Positions 1 through 6,746 of a stretch of DNA of 12,599 nt are shown piece by piece. A model generated the notes under the pieces. That model saw only the letters and a list, made by a program, of their open reading frames with translations, was not told the DNA's origin and did not search any database. The translations under genes were made by a program, and so were the position numbers. Each line of letters begins with the position of its first letter. Positions within the stretch are counted from its first letter, which is position 1. Origin of the DNA: Planctomycetota bacterium (GTDB lineage Bacteria; Planctomycetota; Planctomycetia; Planctomycetales; Planctomycetaceae); NCBI GenBank assembly GCA_003669575.1, contig QWOR01000013.1, forward strand, positions 1 to 12,599, read 5' to 3'.

Positions 1-414
1 GAAGACATCCGCCGCGACCACGGCCCGCTGGCGACCGGGATGGCACGCGGGGCCAGTGCCCTGATCCGCGATCTCAAGCAGCGCGGGCTACTCGATGAGA
101 CCATCATTCTGTGGACGACCGAGTTCGGCCGGATGCCCTCTTCACAAGGCGGCAAGGGACGCGATCACAACCCGTATTGCTTTACCAACTGGCTCTGCGG
201 GGGCGGCATCAAAGGGGGCGTCTCCCATGGCGAAAGCGACGAGTGGGGCTACAAACCCCTCGACCGTCTCCACCCGACCCAGGTCTACGACATCCACGCC
301 ACCATCCTGCACCAGCTCGGCCTCGACCACACCAAACTCACCCTGCGCAGCCACGGCATCGACCGCCGCCTGACCGATGTACACGGAGAGGTGATTCACG
401 AGATTGTGGGGTAG
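1..414 (+). CDS. DUF1501 family protein, C-terminal part (5' end outside window)
   Basis: The reading frame is open from the first base and ends at TAG 412-414, giving the last 137 residues of a larger protein. The stretch TTEFGRMPSSQGGKGRDHNP, followed by a Trp/Gly-rich segment and GESDEWGYK, is the typical C-terminal signature of DUF1501 proteins, which have an alkaline-phosphatase/sulfatase-like fold and are greatly expanded in Planctomycetes. Full-length members usually run to about 420-490 aa, so roughly two thirds lies outside the window. In this phylum they are usually encoded just downstream of a DUF1549/DUF1553 cytochrome-like gene, which would be off the left edge. The in-frame ATG at 40 is internal and not a real start. 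The biochemical role of the family is not established; a secreted hydrolase acting on sulfated or phosphorylated polymers is only an inference from the fold. Confidence 0.9.
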   Translation, partial: EDIRRDHGPLATGMARGASALIRDLKQRGLLDETIILWTTEFGRMPSSQGGKGRDHNPYCFTNWLCGGGIKGGVSHGESDEWGYKPLDRLHPTQVYDIHATILHQLGLDHTKLTLRSHGIDRRLTDVHGEVIHEIVG

Positions 415-467
415 TACGTTTGAGTGATTTGATAACAGAGCCGTCTGTCATGTCTGGCCGTACCTCA

Positions 468-848
468 CTAGATGACGATCTTGATTTTCGAGCCAGTCTG
501 ACGCCAGATTTCTTTCGCACACTGCCGGTCGAGGCGGGCCAGCTGGGTCAGGCGGAGATCGATGATCTCGCTGGTGTCGTTCGCACATTTCACATACACG
601 AACGGCAGGCAGACGCCCACCACTTTTCGAGGTTGTCCGGCATCTGACGGGATGTATTTAACGCGGATGAGCTCTTCCGGGCTGCGGTCACATCGGTCCC
701 ACTGCGACGAGATGAGCTGGAACGTCGAGTTCAGAATCGCGATGTAGTCGCCGATCTGTAGATCCTCCCCGGCCACGCATTGAGCGAGAGATGGCTGCAT
801 GGCGCTGGAGGACGAGGTCTTCATGGTAGGACCAGAGACCGCATTCAT
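468..848 (-). CDS. Conserved hypothetical protein, 126 aa, planctomycete type
   Basis: Function unknown. The first ~25 residues are Ser-rich and probably disordered. A compact, mostly beta/hydrophobic core follows: GEDLQIGDYIAILNSTFQL (about residues 27-45), then RVKYIPSDAGQPRKVVGVCL (62-81), PFVYVK (82-87) and a basic end LTQLARLDRQCAKEIW (100-115). From memory this pattern (IGDY, YIP..AGQP, LPFVYVK, DLR..QL.RLD..CAK..W) recurs in short proteins of many Planctomycetes. There is no signal peptide or membrane segment, so it is probably cytosolic. The start at ATG 846-848 has no clear Shine-Dalgarno; an internal ATG at 822-824 is an alternative. It lies 136 bases downstream of the MoxR gene on the same strand, so the two could be cotranscribed. 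It converges on the DUF1501 gene, with 53 bases between the stops. Confidence 0.75.
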   Translation of the reverse strand: MNAVSGPTMKTSSSSAMQPSLAQCVAGEDLQIGDYIAILNSTFQLISSQWDRCDRSPEELIRVKYIPSDAGQPRKVVGVCLPFVYVKCANDTSEIIDLRLTQLARLDRQCAKEIWRQTGSKIKIVI

Positions 849-984
849 CGAGAAAGGTTCGGGGTGGGCCGAGAAATTCCTCTGGGCACGTATTTCAGCA
901 ACGAGGAATAAGATGCAACAACTGGTTCGTCACATACTGCCGACCGGCCAGGGACCGACAATCGTCGAAGATCAACAAGCCCAA

Positions 985-1953
985 TCACCTCGGCACCGGG
1001 ATCCGATCGACGATCTGTTGCAGGATCGCCTGGGCGCGTTTGCGCTGGCCTTCGCGGAGCATCCCGGAGCAGACGACGCGGTGGGCGAGGACCGGGATGA
1101 CCATCGTCTTCACGTCATCGGGGACGACATAGTCGCGGCCCTCGACAAAGGCATGGCTCTGCACCGCTCGCGAGAACGTGATCGCTCCGCGGGTGCTCAC
1201 ACCAACGGTCAGCTCATTGTTCTCGCGAGTTTTGTGGACGATCTCCAGCAGGTAATCGCTGATCGATTCTTCCATCCGCACTTCGCGCACGGCAGCCTGG
1301 AGCGTCAACATCTGTTCGGGTGAGACGACGGGCTTCAAGCCCTCGACCGGTTCACCCAATCGGTGCGATATCAGCACAGCCTTCTCTGCCAGGCGGTCGG
1401 GATACCCGATGTCCATGCAGATCATGAACCGGTCGAGCTGGTTTTCGGGCAGCGGATAGGTCCCCTCAAACTCATAAGGGTTCTGCGTGGCGAGAACAAA
1501 GAACGGGCGTTCAAGGGGGTAGGTCTTGCCCTCAATGGAGATTTGCCGCTCCATCATCGCTTCCAGCAGGGCACTCTGGGTTCGCGGAGCTGTGCGATTG
1601 ATTTCGTCGGCCAGCAGCACCTGGGTGAAGATCGGGCCGGGCCGGAAGTCGAACTCTCCCTTATTCGGGAGGAATACACTGCCCCCCAGGATGTCGCTCG
1701 GCAGCATATCGGGCGTGAACTGCAATCGCGTGAACTTGCAGCCCAGACTTAATGCCAGGGCCTTGGAGAGTGAGGTCTTGCCCACACCCGGCGCATCCTC
1801 AATCAGCAGATGCCCTTCGGCCAGTAAAGCGACGAGCGCCAGCCGGATCGCTGATTTCTTACCCAGAATGGCCTTGGCAATATTGTCTTCCAGGCTCTGA
1901 ACCAACGCATTCAGCGGTGACGGCACGGGCCTCTCCCAACGGGCTTTATCCAT
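985..1953 (-). CDS. MoxR family AAA+ ATPase
   Basis: A 322-aa AAA+ ATPase of the MoxR clade, the usual length. Visible motifs: Walker A APGVGKTS (54-61), Walker B LLADEIN (113-119), sensor 1 ATQNP (155-159), the EGTYPLPENQLDRF arginine-finger segment (163-176) and the sensor-2 region GVSTRGA (251-257, R255). The C-terminal lid helices (about 265-320) are intact. MoxR proteins are cytosolic chaperone-like ATPases that often act with VWA- or DUF58-domain partners in metal insertion, complex maturation or envelope stress. No DUF58, VWA or transglutaminase gene follows here: the only same-strand downstream gene is the 126-aa hypothetical. The start is ATG 1951-1953; no strong Shine-Dalgarno is visible. 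It is transcribed away from the 95-aa gene at 2226, and the shared intergenic region carries two palindromes. Confidence 0.95.
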   Translation of the reverse strand: MDKARWERPVPSPLNALVQSLEDNIAKAILGKKSAIRLALVALLAEGHLLIEDAPGVGKTSLSKALALSLGCKFTRLQFTPDMLPSDILGGSVFLPNKGEFDFRPGPIFTQVLLADEINRTAPRTQSALLEAMMERQISIEGKTYPLERPFFVLATQNPYEFEGTYPLPENQLDRFMICMDIGYPDRLAEKAVLISHRLGEPVEGLKPVVSPEQMLTLQAAVREVRMEESISDYLLEIVHKTRENNELTVGVSTRGAITFSRAVQSHAFVEGRDYVVPDDVKTMVIPVLAHRVVCSGMLREGQRKRAQAILQQIVDRIPVPR

Positions 1954-2225
1954 GGATGAGAAACATCAGAGGTGTGGGCTCTTGAACGCAACCCCACAGA
2001 CAGGTCACAGGATCATAGCGTTCCCCTCGATTTGACCGTACTGAATGTACATTCGGTCCAGTCGGACATGAGGAGTTTTACGTAAATTCCGTTCTCCACA
2101 GCTGTACCGATCGGTCGTCGTTCGCCAGTCCCAGGGAAGTTTGAATGCCCGTTTCGACGATATCGAGGCTGCTCTTTCGAGCAATACTCCTCGATTCACA
2201 TCCTGATCCGGCCGCTTCAAGACTC
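1954..2225. other. Divergent intergenic region between moxR and the 95-aa gene
   Basis: These 272 bases hold the 5' flanks of two divergent genes. I see no convincing gene; the short frames here lack recognisable sequence. Two palindromes stand out: GAATGTACATTC at 2043-2054 (core of a 30-bp imperfect dyad at 2034-2063) and TTTACGTAAA at 2077-2086. An AGGAG at 2071-2075 has no start codon at usable spacing. No clear sigma70 -35/-10 pair can be assigned to either gene. Confidence 0.6.
2034..2063. promoter_or_regulatory. 30-bp dyad with perfect 12-bp core, candidate operator
   Basis: The centre at 2043-2054 reads GAATGTACATTC and equals its own reverse complement. Extending to 2034-2063, 12 of 15 base pairs are symmetric (outer matches GAC...GTC). 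A second perfect palindrome, TTTACGTAAA, is centred 33 bp away, about three helical turns. The position, roughly 90 bases upstream of moxR and 165 upstream of the 95-aa gene, suits a dimeric repressor or activator site controlling one or both. The regulator cannot be named. The core resembles but does not match the Gram-positive LexA box (GAAC-N4-GTTC). Confidence 0.4.
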
Positions 2226-2513
2226 ATGCTGGAAACAACCGCTACCATCCTGACACTCGACGAACTCCGGCACTACGTGCACGCACAGCTCTGTGCCAAA
2301 GAGAGCTTGCTGGAGGACCAGTTCAAGACCCGTGAAGACCCATTAATGATGCGGGGGCGTTTGTGTGGACGGCAATTCCAGCTGCATGGCCCTCGAAGTA
2401 TCCGGCTGGGAGCCATTTGGGCGAGCGATCAGAACTTGATCTATTTCTATGACACTCAGGGAGAACGGTACCAAAAGGTCCGTTTGAGCTCGCCTATTCC
2501 CGACGTTGCGTAG
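2226..2513 (+). CDS. Conserved hypothetical protein, 95 aa
   Basis: Function unknown. I chose the ATG at 2226 because the protein becomes ordered there; an upstream in-frame ATG at 2145 would add 27 residues (ending in SHPDPAASRL) that look like untranslated leader. From 2226 the protein has an N-terminal helix (TLDELRHYVHAQLCAKESLL), then a basic/aromatic half with RGRLCGRQFQLHGPRS, RLGAIWASDQNLIYFYD and GERYQKVRL. That second half looks like a small beta-rich fold. The pattern LHGPRS.RLGAIWA....YFYD..GERY is one I associate with short planctomycete proteins, from memory. No signal peptide, membrane segment or catalytic motif is seen. No good Shine-Dalgarno precedes ATG 2226. It is divergent from moxR and separated from the next gene by 355 bases, so probably monocistronic. 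Confidence 0.75.
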   Translation: MLETTATILTLDELRHYVHAQLCAKESLLEDQFKTREDPLMMRGRLCGRQFQLHGPRSIRLGAIWASDQNLIYFYDTQGERYQKVRLSSPIPDVA

Positions 2514-2868
2514 TCATTTCGATCACAACTGCGAGATCAACTCGGCGAACTGATCTATCTGCGGGAATGCCGCGCGTGGTAGAAATGGCTGTTCGGACGG
2601 TGTTGGTGATCTCGGCTGAAGAGACACCCTCGCGCCCGTCGAAGAAAGGATCGCAGGCCAAGCAGCAGTTCGGTCCGATGGTGGAGTTGAATCTACCGTT
2701 GGCAAATTCTGCCACAGCCCGGCGTCGGGGGGGTGGACCACTTCCCGATCGCTGTTGAGGAGAGTTCGCAACGAGTGCGGCACTCCTGGTCCCATTTGAG
2801 TTCACTGATGTCGATCACCCCCAAAGTGATTCGCCGCCAGTAACGAACATTCGGCAAGAGGCCAGCCC
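2514..2868. other. Gene-poor stretch between the 95-aa gene and the LpoB-like gene
   Basis: In these 355 bases I see no gene I can defend. Overlapping short frames exist on the minus strand (2523-2795 and 2494-2805) and one on the plus strand (2567-2758), but their products are Pro/Ser/Arg-rich and unlike any family I know. The last bases hold AAGAGG at 2856-2861, the Shine-Dalgarno of the gene at 2869. A decayed gene cannot be excluded. Confidence 0.5.
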
Positions 2869-3537
2869 ATGTTTCGTCGTCGTTTTCTGATTCAAACCGC
2901 AGTCATGCCCGCTATCGCGGCTGTCATGACAGCTTGCGGATGTCGTGGTAAACAAGTGGCTCACGTCCTGAAAGAGGACGATGGGGATATGGTCGGCAGC
3001 CATACAGCAGGCGCCGAGACCTGGAAGCCCCTGATCGAAGAGTCGGTTGGCAAATTGCTGGCCCGCCAATGCCCTGACATCCACCCAGTGTCGATGTCGA
3101 ATGACGACGGCCCCGCCAAAAAGCGAGTCTGCTTCATGGGCGTCGAAAACAAGAGTGCCGAGGAACTCGGTGACAGCCGCGAGCAGATTTACGACCTGAT
3201 CGACACACTCATCAGCGAGTCGGAGCAGTTCCAGCTGGTCAGCAAGCGTTATGTCGATGCGGGACTCAAGGAGTGCGATCTGCGGCCGGACGAGCTCTTC
3301 GTCCCTGCCAACCAGCGAATGTTCGGCTCCGCCATGGAAAAGATGGAGCAGCCCATCAACTACCTGCTTTTCGCCAAAGTCACTTCGCTGTCGACGCACA
3401 GTAATGGCGATTCGCAACGCGATTACCAGCTGGTCCTCGAACTGGTCGACACGGAGACTGGCGATTACGACAAGGAATCGGCAACGATTCGCAAGGGTTA
3501 CCACAAGTCGCGGCTGTCGAAATTCAAGCACTACTAA
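2869..3537 (+). CDS. LpoB-like putative lipoprotein (COG3417-type)
   Basis: 222 aa. The N-terminus MFRRRFLIQTAVMPAIAAVMTAC has a basic start, a hydrophobic core and a lipobox-like MTAC ending at C23 (C25 is an alternative), so a lipoprotein signal is likely. After a linker (about 30-80), residues 86-215 resemble the LpoB fold: strand KRVCFMGVENKS, helix EQIYDLIDTLISESEQFQLVSK, a helix with FGSAMEKMEQPINYLLFAKV, then YQLVLELVDTETG and KESATIRKGYHKS. That last part matches the LpoB end pattern (TLKL.D..TG......KEIRK). LpoB in Enterobacteria is an outer-membrane lipoprotein that activates PBP1B; the same activity here is inference. AAGAGG lies 7 bases before ATG 2869, a good site. The COG3014-type gene follows 33 bases later, and LpoB-like and COG3014 genes are also neighbours in some Gammaproteobacteria (from memory). 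Confidence 0.8.
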   Translation: MFRRRFLIQTAVMPAIAAVMTACGCRGKQVAHVLKEDDGDMVGSHTAGAETWKPLIEESVGKLLARQCPDIHPVSMSNDDGPAKKRVCFMGVENKSAEELGDSREQIYDLIDTLISESEQFQLVSKRYVDAGLKECDLRPDELFVPANQRMFGSAMEKMEQPINYLLFAKVTSLSTHSNGDSQRDYQLVLELVDTETGDYDKESATIRKGYHKSRLSKFKHY

Positions 3538-3570
3538 GCCTCCACAAGTTGCCTCGTCGACGAGTGTTCG

Positions 3571-5025
3571 ATGGGGCGGACAACTGCCCGATGGTTTCCG
3601 CGTCACACCCAGTTCATGCTGCTTCTGTCGCTCACCTTTGATCACTCACCTCGACCGGGACAGCCATCCCGAATGTTGTGGATGGCAGGCTGTGTGATTG
3701 TGGCCGGGTTGTGTGGCTGTGCTTCGCATGTCAACCGCGTGGTTTCGATCCGCAACAACTTCTACGCGGGGCATCTCGAGGAAGCCCGGGCTCAGGCTCA
3801 GGACATGCGGGATAAACACAAGGCCGATCGGGATGTCTTTGATCTCGACCGGGCGATGATTGAGCTGTGTGCCGGACACCCGAAAGAATCGGAACGCATC
3901 CTGCGCCGAGTCCGGGATGACTTCGATCTCTACGAGCAGAAGTCCGCGAAAGAGTTCGCCGCATCGCTGCTGACCGACGACACCAAAATTGCCTATGAGG
4001 GGGAGGACCACGAGAAGATCCTGGTCCGCACTTTCCTGGCGATCTCGAACCTGATGCACGATGGTGGCGATGCGGAAGCGTACGCCCTGCAGATCGGAGA
4101 AAAGCAGCAGGAGCTCGCCGAGAAGCACCTCAAAAAGCTCGAAGAAAACACGCCTGATGGTGAACCCGCACCAGAAGCCCCGGAGCTGCCGCAGGTGGCC
4201 CTCGGCCCCTATGTCCGGGCCATGTTGAGCGAAGAGTCGTCACTCGACACGAACGAAGTGGTACGAGCCCGCGAGATGGTCGTGTCGTACGTTCCCGAGT
4301 TCCGGGACGGAGCGCGGGACCTTGAACGGGCCGTCGGCGATACCGCCTGTGCCCCCGATCACGGAATCATCTACCTCTTCACGATGGTGGGGCGGGGACC
4401 GATCAAAGAAGAGTCGAATGATGTTCCGACTCAAGTCTCATTACTCATTGCCGATCAGATCATCAGTGCCGTTGGCGAACAAACACTCCCACCCACGATC
4501 GCACCGGTGAAGGTGGCGAAAGTTGTCCAGCCACCCAACCGGATCAATTCGGTCTCGGCCAGTATCGATGGAGACCAGATGGGAACCACAGCCACGCTGG
4601 TCGATGTGGGAAAACTGGCAGAAGCCCACTACTACTCTCGGTATCACGAAGTTCTGGCGATGGCTGTCGCTCGCCGGACAATCAAGAAGGCGGCTGTCTA
4701 TCTCGCCAAAGAGAAGGTCCAGGCTCAGTCCAACCCGTTCGCCGATTTCGCCCTGACCGTTGGTGGTATTGCGTGGGAAGCAAGCGAAGCGGCCGATACA
4801 CGCGGCTGGAGCCTGCTCCCTGAGAAAATCCAGGTGTTGCGGATGGAAGTCCCCGTCGGGACCCGAACACTCAAGCTGCAGGCAGCTGACTCGCAGGGGC
4901 CATTTGGGGCTCCCGAAATTGTTTCAATTGAGGTTCAGGAACAGCGGAACACGTATGTACTGGCCAACCTGCCTGATGACCATGTCGTTGGCCAGGTCCT
5001 CGTCAGCAGCCAGTACACGGAATAA
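3571..5025 (+). CDS. COG3014-type putative lipoprotein with repeat-rich helical N-terminal half
   Basis: 484 aa from ATG 3571. A hydrophobic segment MLWMAGCVIVAGLCGC (35-50) ends in a lipobox-like LCGC, so the mature protein probably starts at lipidated C50. The true start may be 3571, 3616 or 3673; none has a clear Shine-Dalgarno, and the 3673 start would give a very short signal with no basic residue. Residues 58-165 (NFYAGHLEEARAQAQDM, FDLDRAMIELCAGHPKESER) look like TPR-type helical repeats, as in COG3014 proteins. A charged linker with EENTPDGEPAPEAPELPQV follows (about 191-209). Residues 210-400 form a long domain with predicted helices. The end (VPVGTRTLKLQA, then IEVQEQRNTYVLANLP) resembles a small beta domain like PEGA. 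It follows the LpoB-like gene by 33 bases and is probably cotranscribed. Function is unknown; envelope location is inferred. Confidence 0.75.
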   Translation: MGRTTARWFPRHTQFMLLLSLTFDHSPRPGQPSRMLWMAGCVIVAGLCGCASHVNRVVSIRNNFYAGHLEEARAQAQDMRDKHKADRDVFDLDRAMIELCAGHPKESERILRRVRDDFDLYEQKSAKEFAASLLTDDTKIAYEGEDHEKILVRTFLAISNLMHDGGDAEAYALQIGEKQQELAEKHLKKLEENTPDGEPAPEAPELPQVALGPYVRAMLSEESSLDTNEVVRAREMVVSYVPEFRDGARDLERAVGDTACAPDHGIIYLFTMVGRGPIKEESNDVPTQVSLLIADQIISAVGEQTLPPTIAPVKVAKVVQPPNRINSVSASIDGDQMGTTATLVDVGKLAEAHYYSRYHEVLAMAVARRTIKKAAVYLAKEKVQAQSNPFADFALTVGGIAWEASEAADTRGWSLLPEKIQVLRMEVPVGTRTLKLQAADSQGPFGAPEIVSIEVQEQRNTYVLANLPDDHVVGQVLVSSQYTE

Positions 5026-5031
5026 AGAATC

Positions 5032-5055
5032 GACGAGAGCGGAAGAGCTATCGTC
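5032..5055 (-). terminator. Hairpin between convergent genes, possible terminator of the symporter gene
   Basis: GACGAGAGC (5032-5040) pairs with GCTATCGTC (5047-5055) in 8 of 9 positions around a 6-base loop. It overlaps the symporter stop codon and starts 6 bases after the COG3014-type stop. Read on the minus strand it is followed by a T-rich run (GATTCTTTATT); read on the plus strand there is no T tract. It is weak as an intrinsic terminator. Confidence 0.35.
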
Positions 5056-6715
5056 CGCGCCCGGTGGTCGAAATGCCGAACACCGGCCCGAGGAACCAGA
5101 TCGTCGCTGCGGACACAAACACGATTCCGATCAGATCGAGAAACAGTCCGTACTTGAGCATTGATCGCACCGGCACGCGTCCGGTTCCAATCACTATCGC
5201 GTTGGGCGGTGTCCCGACCGGCATCATAAACCCACAGCTAGCCGAAATCGTCGCAGGGATCAGCAACAACCGGGGGTCGATGTTGAGGCCCACAGCGGTG
5301 GCTCCCAGAACCGGGAGCAGAGTATTCGCAGTCGCCACGTTCGATGTGAATTCGGTCATCAGCGTGAGCGTCGCACAAACACCGACGATCAGTACCCATG
5401 TCGGTGCCCCCTGCATGTGCTGCGCAAAGTAGGTCCCGATCCATTCGGAGAGCCGGGTCTCCTTAAACGCGTCGGCCATGGCGAATCCGCCGCCGAACAG
5501 CAGCAGGACACCCCAGGGAATCTTCTTCTCGACCAGATCCCAGGTCGCGAGTCGCGGGGTGTTCCCGTCTTTGTTTCGGTCACCCGGCAACAGGAACAGC
5601 AGCAGCGCCATTGTCATTGCGACTGTCGCCTCATCGAGCATCTTGGAGAGGTCTTTGACGACTTCGACTCCGCACGCCCTTAAACCCGTTTCAAACATCT
5701 GCGGCCAGCTCGGGATCTTCACGGGGCCGATCTCCAGCGGCTGAGCCAGTATCCACAACCCCGCTGTGATGAGGAACACGATCAGGACGTTTCGCTCGCC
5801 CGTCCGCATCGACCCGAGTTCTCGCAGCTGGTCGCGGAAGAACTGCCGACCGATCCGCTCGACGCCGGGGAGTTCGGGCAAGCGCCAGGTCATGACCCAG
5901 CCGACCGCCGCCAGCATCAGCAGGCTGAGTGGGACACACAGGATCATCCACTGACTCGATGAAATCGGCGCGTACCCCTGCGGCACAAACTCTTTCTCCC
6001 AGTAGCCGCGCAAGACCGGATTCGTCGGCGTTCCCACCATCGTGGCAAAGCCTCCACAGCTTGCGGCATAGGCGATGCCGAGCAGGACCGCGATTGTCAG
6101 CGGCTTCAGCTTCTCAGTGACTTCTTCGCGCGTCATCACCCCAGCAGCCACAAGTGAATCGGCCAGGGTATCAAGTAAGGCCAACGCGATGGGCAGCATC
6201 AGCAGAGTGGTGGCTGTGTTGCTGATCCACATCGAGATCAGCGCCGTCGCCAAGAGAAAGCCGAAGACGATCTGGCGCGGTTGGCTACCGATGCGACTGA
6301 TGATGTGGAGCGAAATCCGGCGGTGGAGCCCCTGCCCCTCGATCGCCAGCGCGATGATGAACCCGCCCAGGTACAAAAACACATTCGAGTCCGCATAGGC
6401 TAGACAGACCTTCTTCGCCCCGGCGATCCCCAGCAGAGGATAAGCGGCCAGCGGAATCAGACTCACAGCCGGGATATTGTCGGGCAAAGCGATCCACAAA
6501 ATCGCCATCACGACCGACACCGCAGCTGTCCGCTGAGCAGCGATTGGCAGCCCCTCGGGTGCGGGAAGAAGTGACAGAACAACCCCGATCAGGATTGCCC
6601 CCAGTGTGGCCCAGGTTGTGGCGGAGATGCGGTTCAAGGAGAGTCTTTCATTCGTACTGGCTCCCAACTCAGAACAGCAGGACAGACATTCCTGTCTGCC
6701 CCGAACTACCAACAT
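5048..6715 (-). CDS. DASS/SLC13-family sodium:anion (dicarboxylate-type) symporter
   Basis: Up to 555 aa with about 11-12 hydrophobic segments. It imports di- or tricarboxylates, phosphate or sulfate with Na+. Numbered from ATG 6715, the two inverted halves each show the family signature: SMWISNTATT (161-170) with GTPTNP (228-233), and TEFTSNVATA (454-463) with GTPPNA (501-506). These are the two SNT-type Na+/substrate hairpins; the second reads SNV, a variation I recall in other members. There are no RCK/TrkA_C insertions, which favours the carboxylate type over the sulfate type. The only ATG is at 6715, but the first 26 residues are un-family-like and cover a palindromic repeat, so the TTG at 6635-6637 (529 aa, GAAAG 7 bases upstream) may be the real start. 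It follows the purine phosphorylase gene on the same strand and could be cotranscribed with it. Substrate unknown. Confidence 0.92.
   Translation of the reverse strand: MLVVRGRQECLSCCSELGASTNERLSLNRISATTWATLGAILIGVVLSLLPAPEGLPIAAQRTAAVSVVMAILWIALPDNIPAVSLIPLAAYPLLGIAGAKKVCLAYADSNVFLYLGGFIIALAIEGQGLHRRISLHIISRIGSQPRQIVFGFLLATALISMWISNTATTLLMLPIALALLDTLADSLVAAGVMTREEVTEKLKPLTIAVLLGIAYAASCGGFATMVGTPTNPVLRGYWEKEFVPQGYAPISSSQWMILCVPLSLLMLAAVGWVMTWRLPELPGVERIGRQFFRDQLRELGSMRTGERNVLIVFLITAGLWILAQPLEIGPVKIPSWPQMFETGLRACGVEVVKDLSKMLDEATVAMTMALLLFLLPGDRNKDGNTPRLATWDLVEKKIPWGVLLLFGGGFAMADAFKETRLSEWIGTYFAQHMQGAPTWVLIVGVCATLTLMTEFTSNVATANTLLPVLGATAVGLNIDPRLLLIPATISASCGFMMPVGTPPNAIVIGTGRVPVRSMLKYGLFLDLIGIVFVSAATIWFLGPVFGISTTGRGR
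6680..6701. repeat. Small palindromic repeat (CAGACA-TTCC-TGTCTG)
   Basis: CAGACA (6683-6688) and TGTCTG (6693-6698) form a perfect 6-bp stem with a TTCC loop; G6680/C6701 and G6681/C6700 also pair beyond one mismatch. The minus-strand form GGCAGACAGGAATGTCTGTC resembles short dispersed intergenic palindromes I recall from planctomycete genomes. It lies between the purine phosphorylase and the symporter core, inside the doubtful 5' extension of the symporter frame. Confidence 0.5.
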
Positions 6716-6746
6716 CTCATCAGTTCAGGCGACTGAGATCAGACGA

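Noticed and set aside
799..1323. 174-aa plus-strand open frame
   Set aside because: It is antisense to the MoxR gene and is a shadow of its codon pattern; the minus-strand product has complete AAA+ motifs.
2043..2054. LexA/SOS box upstream of moxR
   Set aside because: GAATGTACATTC has GAAT...ATTC arms, not the GAAC...GTTC arms of the known Gram-positive box, and neither flanking gene is a DNA-repair gene.
2005..2220. 71-aa minus-strand open frame upstream of moxR
   Set aside because: No recognisable sequence and no ribosome site. It covers two perfect palindromes in a divergent promoter region, so it is more likely non-coding.
2145..2225. 27-residue N-terminal extension of the 95-aa protein from ATG 2145
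   Set aside because: The sequence does not look like protein of this family; the family-like helix starts right after ATG 2226.
2815..3645. 276-aa minus-strand open frame
   Set aside because: It lies opposite the LpoB-like gene, which has a lipoprotein signal and a good ribosome site; the antisense product resembles no family.
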